Below, piece after piece: positions 42,661 to 55,059 of a stretch of DNA of 64,000 bases (positions within the stretch are counted from its first letter, which is position 1; each line of letters starts with the position of its first letter). Both the position numbers and the translations under genes were made by a program. Origin of the DNA: Cordilura impudica. Taxonomy: Eukaryota > Arthropoda > Insecta > Diptera > Scathophagidae. The stretch covers positions 180,238,626 to 180,302,625 of the forward strand of contig OY821520.1 of NCBI GenBank assembly GCA_963682025.1, in the 5' to 3' direction. The notes under the pieces were generated by a model. That model did no database searches. It was not told the DNA's origin and worked only from the letters and a program-made list of their open reading frames with translations.

Positions 42661-44220
42661 TATTAATGTTATAAGAGAATCGATTGATAACGTGCATTAT
42701 ATAAACCATATAAGTATGACCGAAAAAAGATTCAAATTCCGAGTAATCACTCTTGCAGAACTTAAAAATATCGTAAACAACTTAAAAAATAAAAAGGACT
42801 TCGAAAAAATAACACCAAAAATAATACTGAATAACTGGGATCCCAACTGGCAATATACTGTTGAAAATCATAAATGACTCACTAAAATCTGGAATATTTT
42901 CAGAAAATTGGAAGGATACCATGATAACTCCGATCGAAAAGGTAGCAAAGACAAAGAAACGTGATGAATTTCGGCCCATAAATGCCTTAAAAATACTAGA
43001 GATGGTCGTGAAGGAGCAATTAGTAAAATACATTGAATCATGTTCGATACTAAATAAATATCAATCAGGCTTCCGAAAAAATTTTTCATGTGAGACTACC
43101 GTGAATTATGTTATCAACCGGTGGAAAAATATAGAGAAGAATAAAAAAATAATGGCAATCTCTTTGGATTTTAAAAGAGCATTGGAAACCATCGATAGGG
43201 AAATATTAATAAACAAACTATTTATGTATGGTATTCAATATACGGAACTAAAGTGGTTTAAATCATACTTATCTAACAGAAAACAATTTACAAAGGTTAA
43301 CGATGCAAAATCAGAGAAAATAAATAATAACTATGGAGTTCCCCAAGGGTCAATATTGGGAGCATTATTATTTATTATATATATAAATGATATGCCGAAT
43401 GTATTGAAAAAAAGCGAAATGGTTTTATACGCAGACGATACACTTATTTTCGCAGAAGGATGTAACCCTGAACAATGTCGGGACAACTTAACAACAGATA
43501 TGAATAACATAGGTAAATGGTTAAAAATGAATAAACTAAAATTAAATGAAAAAAAAAAAAAAAAAACGAAAACTATGGAAGTAAATAGTGAAATCAATAT
43601 TGAAATAAATGGAGAAATCATGGAGAAAGTTGAACACATCAAATAGCTTGGCTTCATAATTGATAAAAAGCTAAAATTTAATGAACATATAGAGTTCGTA
43701 TGTAAAAAAATCTGAGAAAATCGGGTTCTTTAAAAGAATAAGAAATAAAATAAACGTCTTAACGGCAATAAACGTCTACAATTCAATAATTAAACCACAT
43801 TTTGAATTCGGGTCCTCAATATTATACACATGCTGCACTGATACACATATAGAAAGATTACAAAAACTTCAAAATAAGGTAATGCGATCGATTTTGAAAT
43901 GCAACAGATACACACCAATAAACACCATGCTAAATACTCTCAAATGGATTAATATAAAACAATTGCTAGCACTAAACACCATAAAACTGATACAAAAAAT
44001 ACGACAGGGGACTGCACCAGACTACTTAAGTGAAAAACGAGATATGTTGGTGAGACACAACCATATTCACTACGGAATGCCAATAACTTTAGACTGCAGC
44101 GGGTTACAACATCCTCATTGCAGAGATCTCTTTTCTACAAGGGCCTCAAACTATTCAACTCATTACCAACTAGAATTAAGAATGAACTCAATAATAATAT
44201 CTTCTATAAAGAATGTATAA
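42661..44220 (+). pseudogene. LINE ORF2, reverse transcriptase
   Basis: RT N-terminus in one frame (RFKFRVITLAELKNIVNNLK, 42730-42790). After a frameshift near 42860, RT proper runs at 42861-43646: [94 protein letters not shown] and the catalytic MVLYADDTLIFAEG. One residue of the usual DFKKAFD motif is changed to ALE. A stop at 43644 and a later shift precede a C-terminal ORF at 43882-44220. Defective but only lightly decayed. Confidence 0.8.
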
Positions 44221-44495
44221 ATTTTGTTAGAAACGAAATATAAATGAATTATGTCAATTAAGAGTATTATAAATACTAATAAATGAATTAACTTAACTAA
44301 CTTAACTTAACTATATTGCTTTTTGTCTTTTATGAGTTTATAATTATTTTAACTTTATATTAATTTCCCCTATTTGCTTTATTTTCTTTTGTATTATCTC
44401 ACAAAAAAACCATGTAATTTTATATGTACTGATGAAAATTCTATGCACTGTTTTTCAATTCTGTTAATTTTTATGGTTGAAGATTAAAATTTCAG

Positions 44496-45280
44496 GAATT
44501 TCAATTATTGTAAAATCAAGTATATTATGTAAGGCCTTTAGGAATTCACTGAGCATCGAATTTCCCACAAATTATCTGAATTCCCTTATGCTATGTTCAC
44601 ACGGACAGCTAGATTCGCGGTTCGCTCTCTCATTCACGGTTCGTGCTCCAATCATGATTGAATCTACATGATTCGCCATACAAAATTTTTAGAGCGAACC
44701 TACTTGGTTCATTTTGAACATAGTTGTGAACCTAGAATTATTGACTGTCATCTCCAATTTTGATAAAAAATTTATCGCTAGTTTATCTGAACTAGCTGTC
44801 AAAAATATATGTATAAACAAAATAAAAAAACAAAAAATTAATGTATGCAATAATATAAATAGAAATATTTAACAAATAAAAGTATAAAGTATAAATGGAA
44901 AAAATAAAATAGTGGAACGTAAAGTGTAGAAGGATTTCTTAAAGGATTTGTACAAAAAATATAAACGTCAAACTGAAACAAGAACACTCGTCTGAACACC
45001 AAGGTTCACAATCATGATTCAGAGAGCGAATCAAGTGGTTCATTTTGCCGTCTGAATATGCTATTACAGATTCCATTTCAACAATTGTACCAAAATTTCT
45101 CACAGATGATATATTCTAAATTTCCAAAGAAAATTCGAATTCACATTAATATTAAGGAAATCCAGTCCTTGCAAATTATAAACTCACCTAAGCCAGTTGA
45201 AATTTTAGAACAAATAATACCTCGGTTTATTTATAGAAACAAATTTATGCAAACGAGTTCAAATTCAAATGTAGAATGAA
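44496..45280 (+). pseudogene. Possible host exon disrupted by a MITE
   Basis: After an acceptor-like attaaaatttcag the plus strand reads GISIIVKSSILCKAFRNSLS and IEFPTNYLNS. The MITE 44588-45069 then interrupts it, flanked by attccctt and attccatt. To its right two frames are possible. One continues the reading in phase but stops after 15 codons. The other is open for 70 codons (QQLYQNFSQMIYSKFPKK; INSPKPVEILEQIIPRFIYR) to a stop at 45279. The start phase (1) matches the end of candidate exon B. No family is recognised; it could equally be a chance ORF. Confidence 0.3.
44588..45069. mobile_element. MITE family Y, copy 1
   Basis: 482 bp with imperfect ends atgctatgttcacacggaca and, inverted, gccgtctgaatatgctatta. 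A reverse-orientation copy is at 56747-57213. Sub-terminal gattcgcggttcgctctctc and ttcagagagcgaatcaag also pair. Flanking attccctt / attccatt agree at 7 of 8 bases, as for an hAT-type 8-bp duplication. No ORF of its own. Confidence 0.65.
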
Positions 45281-47515
45281 AAATTGTATGAAAATATTAA
45301 AACATATTCGACAAATTTTTCTTGCCCACTTTTTTTTTTAATTTCAAAGTGTTTCACAACTCTAGTGGTAATATTAAAAGAACGAACTCATAAAACAGTT
45401 ACAGCTGTACATACCCGTAGTCTAACACTGGTACTGTATAGGGCGAATGAATAAAAAATACAGTAAATAAATTTTAATTCGTGTTATGTGCCGGCTAGTT
45501 TTTTTCTTCTTTCTTTTTTTTTCTAGCAATGCAAAACATTCGGATAAATGACATAAAAAGACAAATTGTTAGAAATTGGCTCTTAACTCATATTTTGGCA
45601 TATAAGCATATAACACACTGTCTTATGTCTAAAAACTAACAACCAGTGTGCAAAGTACATAATAAAACTGAATGGAATAGAATAAACCTATACAAATTAA
45701 AACATGGCAAGGTGATTTGCCCTGAAAGAGTATATTTTCCCTCCCGATTGACAAAATGTCAGACACCTAGACAGTTGAAATACCCTAAATTTGTACACTG
45801 TCCCTAACACCAGCACGACTGATATTTATAATTTTTTTTTAATTTATAATTAAAATTCTAAATTTAATTTTATAAAAAATATTGCGTAAGAGCAAATGGA
45901 GCTTAATAGTATGCTTACTACTGTAATAGAACATAACTTATTCAATGTTTATATATTACTATTTAAAATCATTGTTTATACAATTTTAATTTGGACAAAC
46001 CTTAACATACAAAAAGGAACAAAGTGAAATCGAACCAATAAAGAACGTAAAGCTAGTTTTACAAAATAAAAATAGAATATATAAAGTTGATCATTGCTTA
46101 CAATAATGAAAAGAATTACAATTTCATATTTGCGACAGTCTCAATTGATGGGCCCAGCAAATCGACGAGTTGTTGTTAATTGGTGTACTCTCAAAAAAAA
46201 AAAAATGATAATTAAGAAAAACTAATTTTAAGTATTAACATGATTAGGATTACAAGTTTAAAGATTAAAAAAAAAATGTATATTCTTTTTGTTGAGATAT
46301 TTCTATAAAATACCCAAAGAAAAATGTTTGTAAAATTAATTTATAGTTAAAGGAAAGTTTTGATTTTAAGTAACATAAAAAAAACTTAATGTCATATTTA
46401 TACGAAGTGTAGCATTTAAATCATGAATAAAATCATAATTTAAATTATTTTTATGTGAAATTTGTAATTTACTATTTAAAATTCATATGTATATTTTTAT
46501 ATACGCCATTCAAATCTATTATAATGTATCGCTTTTATGGATCATTTTAAGGACTTAGGCTTTAAAGTTTAAGAAGTTTTGACCTTTAAAATTTTTACGT
46601 ATGCTAATAATTATTAATTATTTGAAAATATTTTCGCATTTTCTTTTTTTTTTCTTTTGCATGTCTGAAAATTTATATGGTTTAAGTTTTGCCTCAAATA
46701 ATTTTTTTTATATTAATTTTTCCTTGATAATTTTTTGTTACCGGATGTTTCGATGTTGGTTTTGTGGTATTGTGTGAATTTCTTACATCGACGTGTAGGT
46801 TTTGACCACATGAGGATTTCGACCACGTTGGGAGTAATATATATATATAAATGGAGAATACTGAACTCCTGTCTGTTAATGTATTTTCCGTGTAAAATTA
46901 AAATTAAAAAAAAAAAATGGTTTCCGAAACTTGGAGATTGGTTATTGAAGTGTGGCGTTGAGACACAAAATTCCAATTGTAATGTATCGCCTTTTAAATT
47001 AATAATTCCTTATTTGTTTGTAACAAATTTTTTATTATATTTAGCAGCAACGTATTGACTATTCTTGCAATCACTAAAAATTTTTGCTAATATTACACTG
47101 TTCAATTTTAATCTTTTCAACCTTTCACTTTAATATTCACAATATAAATGTTAGTAAAAGAAATTGTGTTGTGACCTTCTGTATTATATGATGATCTTAA
47201 AGGTGAATTCAAAGTCAGTAAAGAATTCTAGTGGTCATACTTGTTAATGTAAGACAAAAACTATTACCATATAAGGCAATAAAAAGATATTAATGAGCTT
47301 GTTTTCTTTTATATATATATTTTTTTTCGTTTTTGCATTATTTATGCCCTGACATACATACATTTTGCGTATATACTCATTTAGCAAAGTTCCCAACCTG
47401 GGAATTTAAAAAATTTTTACCATGCTAGAAAAAGGGAATCTACCAAATATGTATGATACTATATATACAAAATGCTTTGAATAAATAAAATTGTAAGAGA
47501 AAAAAGAAATCGTAA
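45281..47515. other. Long AT-rich interval, no gene recognised
   Basis: About 2.2 kb without recognised coding sequence. A 35-codon ORF at 46106-46210 (starts MKRITISYLRQSQLMGPANR) has higher GC than its surroundings and may be a coding fragment of unknown origin. A (TA)n tract at 46840-46852 and T-rich runs occur. The opposed ORFs at 46713-47058 have no motif. Confidence 0.5.
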
Positions 47516-47519
47516 CATT

Positions 47520-49878
47520 CGTTATGTCCAAATGTCCTTCGCATGATAAATTCCTTTATCTCCACTTTCCAAATCTAGTTCGTAATTAACCTGTCCTAAT
47601 TATGTAATACTTTGGTCCGTATTCCTACCGGAGCGAGGTTGGAATTATAGTTTGCAATTTATGAACTTGGCGCGAAATTCCGTCTAATTACATTTTGTCC
47701 AATATTAAAGTTCTGTCTCCGAGTTCATAAATTATAAATATGTGACTTCTTTTCATAAGCTTTTAGAATGTTTTCGTTAATACAATCGCGTATAATTTCG
47801 AATGCATCCTATCTTTCAATGTGTAAATGCGTTTCTGTCAAAAGGTCCAGTTTTGCCAATAGTTTATAGTCCTTTTCGTGAGATATCATTTTCTGTCCAA
47901 CAACAATGATGAATACTATATCTTAAATACTATATCCACCATGAGAAGAATTCGGTACATCGTGTGCTGAATATAATACATCTTTTCGAAGCTCTGCAGG
48001 TACATAAAGTTCCATGACTTTGATGTGTCCGTTAAACCTAATGAAAAATATGTTCGTTTGTATAAAAACTTATCAATAATTTTAAAGACTTGTAAACTTG
48101 AATTTTAAAAATCGTCTCATAATTCGGAATAATCTTCTCTGTAAAATGCGTTAGAGTCAAAGTCTATTGCTGTAATACTTTCTATGTCAATGCTTTCCAC
48201 AAAATCATCTCCTTCGTGTACATGAGATAGAGAGGCAGGAACTATATATACCTTAACACTGCTGTGCTCTATAGTAAATTTAAAACTCTGAACTTTTAAT
48301 GATCACCCAATCTTCCTGAAAGATCTCTTTGACCCATTAATCACTTCAGGCTGGCATGATCTGTAATTGTCCTAAAATCTTGGCCTTCAATATAAGATGT
48401 AATCTAAATATCTAAAACAACTGATAGACATTCAAGTTCCGTAATTGTGTAATTCCGCTGATCCTTATTTAATTTCATTGACATGAAAGCAAATTTTTTC
48501 TATATGTGCTAGCATCGCACTGTAATGTAAATGGCTTGTCGTAGTCGGGATGTATTAGCAGAGTTGCCATTGTCAGTCTAGTCTTAAGTTTATCAAAAGC
48601 TTCCTTCGCCTGTTCTGTCCAAACAAACGTTTTCTTCGACAATAGTTCAGTCAGTGGAAAGGTTGAATAGTCCTGCATAAAACGTCAGTACCACCTGTCA
48701 TTCCTAAAAAACCGTCTTAAATGTTTTATTGATTTTGGTACGGGAAAATCTTGTATTGCCCTAACCTTGTCTTCATCAACTTGCAGCGTGCCTACAACAT
48801 AACCAAAGTACTTCACCCTACTTAAAGCGAAACTACCTTTTTTGGCATTTATAGTTAAACCAGCCTTATGCAATTGTGATTCAGCCTCCATTAAATGTGT
48901 CAACTGTTCATCGAATGACTGAAAAACTATCAATAAGTCGTCTAAATAAACAAAAACGTGTTCAAATTGAACGAAATGACCAATTCCATAAGTCTGTCAA
49001 CGTTTGCGGCGCATTACCAGTCCAAACGGCATTCTTGTAAATAGATGCAGTGGCCGATTAGGAACTGTAAAGTCAGTCTTTGGTCTTGAACTTTCCAAAA
49101 GGCATTTTTTAAATCAATTTTCGAAATGCAGTAAACTGGAGGAGGCCTTGCAATAATTCCTTCAATGTTCGGTATTGGATATGCGTCTTTAATTGTCACA
49201 GAATTCAGCTTACGACTGTCCACACCCATTCTTACTTTTCCAGGTTTGTTAATCACTAATGTTGGAGAAGACGACGGTGAGCTCGGTGCCTCCTCAATAA
49301 CACCAAATAAAAGCATTATATCTATTTCACCGCTTAAGTGTTTCTCAACTGCAGGTGAAATTGGGTAGTAACGCTGTTTAATGGGTTTTGTATCGCCTGT
49401 ATCGATCGTATGCTCGATAAGGGTTGCGCAACCCAAACCTTCTGTTTCTGAGTTAGGAAACGCTGCAAAGATCGTGTGCAGTCTTTGTTTTTGAGCGAAA
49501 GTAAGTTTAAGTTTACCTGTAGATTCTATCTCGCCGATATTTGGTACAAAAATTTTAATTCCAAATGTCGTCCAAAAGTCGAACCGCAAATCATATCTTA
49601 TTGAATTGTCGGTACCACTAAAAATTAAATTTGTTTTGTATGTCCTTGATAGGTTATGTCAAGTATAACTGTTCCTAAAACATTCTGTCTCTGTCAATCT
49701 GTTGTTCGTACATTGCCTTTACATCTGTAAAATATATTATTTTTCTGAACCTGACAATACAATTTACCACCAATTACACTTTTGTTGGCACCACTTTTAA
49801 ATTTATGTATGGTCTACTATCAGTGCCTTTGTTTACTTTTGGAAAATCTATTCAACTTTTTACCTTCTCGTATTCCTT
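47520..49878 (-). pseudogene. pol: gypsy pol, degenerate
   Basis: Minus strand. Protease start DSRPYINLKV (49820-49850) followed by decay. RT at 49014-49589 (IKQRYYPISPAVEKHL; GVIEEAPSSPSSSPTLVINK; VRMGVDSRKLNSVTIKDAYP; YCISKIDLKNAFWK). RT thumb at 48685-48933 (GLTINAKKGSFALSRVKYFG). RNase H at 48370-48678 (PFTLQCDAS; YTITELECLSVV; FRTITDHASLKWL, with a stop). An integrase HHCC-proximal piece at 47960-48050. Integrase C-terminus at 47560-47780 (AYEKKSHIYNLRTRRQNF). The RT catalytic YXDD block and most of the integrase core are lost. Confidence 0.75.
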
Positions 49879-51577
49879 TATTTAAATTAAATTAGTCAAT
49901 GGGTAGATCCTTACAAACTATTACAAAAAATAAATAATAAACTAAAAGCAATAATTATGAGTTTAAATACATTACTAAATTTTGTTTTATTACATTTCGT
50001 GGCAGTGAAAAATCTATGTATCTATATAGTTGTTAAAATCGCAACACATTCTGCTGAGTGGATCCGCAAGAGCATAGTTTGATCGGAAAAATTTAACGTT
50101 TAGTGGTTCGAAATGCTGAACAGATTCAACATGTTGTTAATGAAATTTATGATAGGGATCCCAAATTATGGAGCCATATTCCAGAATCGGCCTTACTAGA
50201 GTCGTAAATAGCTGTTTCGTAGTATAGGGATCGACAAATTCCTTAGCTCAACGTTTGATGAAGGCGTGAACTCCTCTGGCCTTGTTGACAGTCAAGGTTA
50301 CGTGTGGTACAAAACTAAGTTTTGGATCAAGTAGTATACCACCAATGAATAAGTAACAATGATGAAGTTGTTTCTGGAAAAGCGCATGTATTTACATTTT
50401 TTAAAATTAAGAACCATGAAGTTCTGATTGCACCACAAAAAGAAGTTGTTCAAATCTGAGTGATGGTAGGCATGTTCAGCATATTGATTGTAGCAGTAGA
50501 AAATTTTCACTTCATCAGCGTAAATTACAATATTATTGAAGTTTATAACTTTGGGGAGATCATTTATAAAAAAGAAAAAAGAATTCGTCCCAAATGGCTG
50601 CCTTGAGCACGCCAGAAGTACAGGTGAAATATTTTAAACTTTTGTTTTAAAATCGTACACTTTACTTTCTATCCGTGAGATATGCCTCTATCCAATTTAA
50701 ACTGAGAGGTGATAATCCAAGTAAATCTAACTTTAAAGGTGACAGTCGATGGTTTACCTTGTCAAACGCCTTGCTAAAAACTGTGTAAATCGCATCAGTT
50801 TGTTTTCCAAGTAAAAAGCCATTAATAATTAAAGTTGTTAAATGAAGCACATTTGATGTAGTGGAACAGCCATGGTGACAATATTGAAGAAGCATAGTAG
50901 CATAGGACATCAGTAATAAAAAGTTTAGGAATCGCACTAAGTTGGGCTATACATCTTTAATTCCAAATTTCTGACTTATCTCCAGATTTGTATAGAGGGG
51001 TTACAAAAGAATCTCTCCAGAGCTTTGGAAAGTATCCATATTTTATTGATGCATAATACAAAAGGGCTAAAGGATTAGCTAAAGATGGAGCACAATTACT
51101 CAGGATAGAGCTAGGCACGCCGTCAGGCCAACAATTGTATGAAACCTTTAATTTTTGAAGACTTTTGAGAATGTCGAAATTATCTTTGTAAGGAAAACAG
51201 ATAGCTTGATTTGTGAAGATTTGATATAGGTATTCTTTGCAGTCATCGTATTGATCGTTTGAATAACTACTTGCAAAAAAAAAAACTCGCAAACATATTG
51301 CTAATAACATCATCACCAGATTCAAGATTATGAAGTTTCATGGATGGATAACCACTACATTTTCTTTTCGAATTTACAAAGCTATAAAATAATTTCGGAC
51401 CCCTTTTAAACTTATTTTTAACTTTTTCTAAATAATTGTAGTACAAAGAATTGTTGAGAATATTGTATTCTGCACGACTGACATAGTATTTGCTATAATC
51501 ATCAACCAACCGAGATTTTTTATATGTTCTATATCGCTTGTTCTTTACATTTTTAAGATTATCATCAAAGGATGTAT
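49879..51577 (-). pseudogene. 5'-truncated LINE inserted in the gypsy element
   Basis: Minus-strand RT of a Jockey/CR1-group LINE. Spacer YYNYLEKVKNKFKRGPKLFY (51340-51450), RT start PDGVPSSILSNCAPSLANPL and FPKLWRDSFVTPLYKSGDKS (50957-51140), DAIYTVFSKAFDKVNHRL (50740-50800), GLSPLSLNWIEAYLTDRK (50662-50715), then a decayed region to a weak LNFKKCKYMRFSR block (50370-50420). Flanks tattcctt (49871-49878) and tatttcctt (51578-51586) look like a target duplication. The YADD block is reduced to YCYNQYAE-like sequence. Confidence 0.7.
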
Positions 51578-52374
51578 TATTTCCTTAGGCTTGTCCGAGT
51601 CGTTGACAATATCATATCTACATTTTGTTTTTGTAATATCCTGTAAATTAGTTTTGGATGTCGTACTAATTGCGACGAACATCCGTCGATTCCGCACTTT
51701 GGACATATGGGTTTGTAAGAGTCTTTAACACCACATCCGTAACAAAATACACGTTTTGGGCCCAAACAGTCAAAGTACGAATGACCCATTTATCACAATT
51801 CCAACATTTTTAATTTTATTGTACTGAATAAACTTCAGCATCACTGTTCGTCAAAACTAAATTGTCATCGTCCACGTCCCGTTCGTTCAATTCCGATATG
51901 CGTCCTTTTGCTGCCTTACAAGAATACATCGAGTGAAGATCTCTCATAAACTTTTCATGTTTTCTTACTTCTCGTCGTAGTTGAGCAAAACTGGTTATAT
52001 TTAGATGCAAAAGTTCGTGACGAATTTAAGTTATGAATTGTTGTATCACATAAATCCATATCTGTTACTGGAACTTTCAATTTGCCAGTCATGGCCGAAA
52101 TAATGTCTAAATATTCGTCAAAGTTTTCATTATGTACAGTCACTGTAGTCTACTTTGTATTGTTTTCGTAATGCGTTCGTAAATGAAATCCAATCGATAC
52201 CGTCATGTTGTCTATAGTATCGCCAAAACCATGTCAATGCCTTACCGTAAAACAGACTATGAGCATGTTTGCACGAAAGATCAAAATCTCCTCTTAAGTT
52301 GTTGGTAGTAAAAATATTGACACGATAAATGAATTCGTCAACTGTCAACTGCAACGACGAGTTTCCTCCGGCTG

Positions 52375-53583
52375 CTGGGGTAACCTCGTGGGGGTAGGTA
52401 TCGTCACAGAAATTTGTTTCTTTCAGTGACCGAGAGTAAAAGACGTGTTTTAGATGTTATAAAAATCAGGTTTTATTGGAGACTTAGTCTACAGAGAGAG
52501 AGGAGCGATATCTCGGAGATGGAGTAAATTTCGGGGCGGATAACGACCTGGGACAGTACGTTTCTTCTGCAGTCAATGTTTAGCGACCGGGGACGACACG
52601 CTTCTCCTGTTGTTGTGGGTTAGAGACCAGGGATGGCACGCTTTTTCTGTTGCTGATGGTTGACCACCGGGAACGGCACGCCTCTTTTGTTGTTGATGGT
52701 TGGCGACCTGGGACGGCACGTCTCTTTTGTTGTTGATGGTTGGCGACCGGGGACGGCACGTTCTCCTGTTGCTACTGGAAAGCGACCGGGGAAGGATGTT
52801 CGCAGGGCCTTTACGGAAACTCAAAGGACCTCCACGGATATTCACTAGGACATTCAACGATGTTCGCGGGACCTTCCAGGATATTCGCAAGGACCAGGGT
52901 TCGCGGGACCTTTCAGGATATTCGCAAGGACTTTTAAGGACCCTCGACGATATTTACCAGGGCCTTCCAGGATATATTTAAGGAGAGGACTTTCCAGGAT
53001 AGTCGCAAGGACCTTCGAGGATATTAACCAGGACCTTAAAGGATCCTCGCAGGACCTCTAACGATATTCGCAGGAACTCTAAAGATATTCGCAGAATCTC
53101 TAGGATATTCACCAGGACTTTCAAGGGTCCTCGCAGGATCTCTAAGTACATTCGCAGGATCTCGAGGATATTCACCAGGACTTTCAGGGATCCTCGCAGA
53201 ATCTCTAAGGATATTCGTAGGATGTTCACGGGATGTCCAATGATACTTACTCGCTTGGGCTCAAGCCAACTGATCTCGATTTTTCTGTTGTTACTTCTTA
53301 TATACTCGTCAGGAAAATACATAATGGAATGTTGGAAAGAGAGGAGTAAAATTTTCTCTCAGTTGTAATGTGCATATTCCCTTATAATCATATAACGGGA
53401 TATTAGTTAAATTCCCCAAACCTTCTTATCATGATAAACAGCGTGTCCTGAGTTACTCCAAGTTTCAATTCAATAAATGTAATAACAAAATAACCGAAAA
53501 TTAGTTCCATGGCAAAAAATAAATAAACAAGAAAATTCACTGTTAGCTGTGTTGAGAGAAACGAGGGTACGATTTCTGTCATT
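52375..53583 (-). repeat. LTR-like block with internal minisatellites
   Basis: A block of about 1.2 kb interrupting the gypsy gag. On the minus strand it begins TGTAATGACAG, has a TATA-like gagtatataag near 53305, two tandem arrays, and a polyadenylation-like CAATAAAACC near 52475. That is the order U3-TATA-R-polyA of an LTR, so a solo LTR is proposed. The arrays are five ~42-bp gttgatggttggcgacc units (52578-52795) and ~28-bp ggaYcttccaggatattcgc units (52800-53235). The boundaries and target duplication are not resolved. Confidence 0.5.
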
Positions 53584-54031
53584 ACAGTCTTTATCATGTC
53601 CACTTAATTTTAATCGCCAATTTCGAATAATATTTAATACTTTTTCTGCAAAGAAAGGATCTTGTGAAGCATTGGAATTGGATCTAGGGAGTGGTGAGTA
53701 TTGATTAGTAGAACTAATTAGAGTAATATTAGTTACATTTATATTATCAGATACAATGGTATTATTCCGTATGTTTGTATCTTATGCAATATTCAAATTC
53801 TGCGTCATTGATCGAATTTCGTTAGTAATTAAACTAGTTATTTTACCGTGAAAATTATTAAAAGAATCGATAAAATCTGTTTGATAAAACTATCATCATT
53901 TCGTCCGCCTTCCTGTGAGTTATAAGTTTGACCTCTAGTCCTTCCTTTAGAATGGGCCCCTTGTGTCGATTGAATTGGATTCTCTGTCTCTAAACTAATG
54001 TTAAAACTCACATATGTCGGTTCATCTATTG

Positions 54032-55059
54032 CAGAGCTGTAAACGATTGCAATCGATTTAATTGCAATCACATGATTTCTCGTTAATGATTGGAAATTTT
54101 TTGATTGCATTCCAAATCCTAATACGACAAAAATGATTGAATCAATTTTTTGAAATTAATTCATATATTAATTAATTGCAATCAAATTTGATTGCAATCG
54201 ATTTGATTGCAATTACTTTAATTGCAATCAAATCCAGTAATTGCAATCAAAATTAAATCAGAATCAAAATCAAAATTTTCGTTCTCTTCAAATAAAACTC
54301 CTTCTTCTAGAAACAGAGATGACTCTGATAATTTTGAATTACCAACAATGTAAATTTTTGTTTGAAGTTTAAAGTTTTGTAAAATTGGTAAACATAATTT
54401 TTAATTGCAATCAGTTTTGTGTCAAATTGCTAATAAATTAATTGTTCATATCAAGGTTTATGTATACAAGGTTACGCCACCCCAGCTCCCATCCCTTTTC
54501 TGTTTTCTTTCTACTGCAGTAGAAAGGTTATTTTCTTTTGCAACTTAGCTAAATAATCCGCGTCGTGGATCGCTTTCAGATGGTAACTTTGAAAAGTTAC
54601 TTCTATTAAAAGCCAATAGAGAGCTAACTAATGTAAAAAATGCTCAAAGTAATGAGTTAAATATAAGTGGAGGTTTTTACTAGAATCTGTTGTTTTATCC
54701 TAAAACTTAGTGGTTTTCACTAAAAATCTGGTGGTTTCCACCAAAAATTTGAGGTTTCCACCATATTCTAGTGGAAACCGCTAGATTCTAGTTTCCAAGT
54801 GTATATTATTTCGTAGAACTTTCCCTTTAGTTGTGATTTCAGTGCAATTCATTGAAATCGCATGATTGCAACAAAAATTTGATTGCAATCAATGATTTCT
54901 AAAAAAATGATTTCAAAATGATTGCAATCACAAAATATTGCAATTTGGACAAGATTTAATTTTGAAATCTGAAATCATTTTGAAATGAAAGAATGAAATC
55001 AGTTTGGTTGAAATCACTTTGATTTCAATGCCAATTGATTGCAGTTTTTCACAGCTCTG
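54032..55059. mobile_element. hAT element, internally deleted, perfect 8-bp TSD
   Basis: 1028 bp with ends cagagctgtaaac and, inverted, tttttcacagctctg, flanked by identical atctattg (54024-54031, 55060-55067), which is diagnostic for hAT. At 54505-54640 the plus strand encodes a decayed hAT C-terminal dimerisation domain (ATVERLFSFAT, LNNPRRGSLSDGNFEKLLLL). Both flanks are dense in gattgcaatca-type palindromic sub-repeats. It disrupts gypsy gag after codon 14. Confidence 0.9.

Larger units (their letters stand above)
32405..44312 (+). mobile_element. Jockey/CR1-group LINE, split by the intact BEL element
   Basis: 5'-truncated LINE whose coding sequence runs from the endonuclease C-terminus (32415-33120), across the BEL insertion, to RT (42692-44220). 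It ends near 44312 in a taacttaactaacttaactt repeat tail. Removing the BEL element and one aatag copy restores the frame NEYFVNS / INVIRESIDNV. RT blocks place it in the Jockey/CR1/L2 group; the clade is not assigned. Confidence 0.8.

Noticed and set aside
46713..47058. Overlapping ORFs of about 90-107 residues on both strands
   Set aside because: No motif, no splice-site context, mutually antisense, and including a poly-A run.
52978..53322. Leucine-rich-repeat-like protein (repeated LEILRGPLKVLVNI)
   Set aside because: The periodicity comes from a ~28-bp minisatellite translated in frame, not from a leucine-rich repeat domain.
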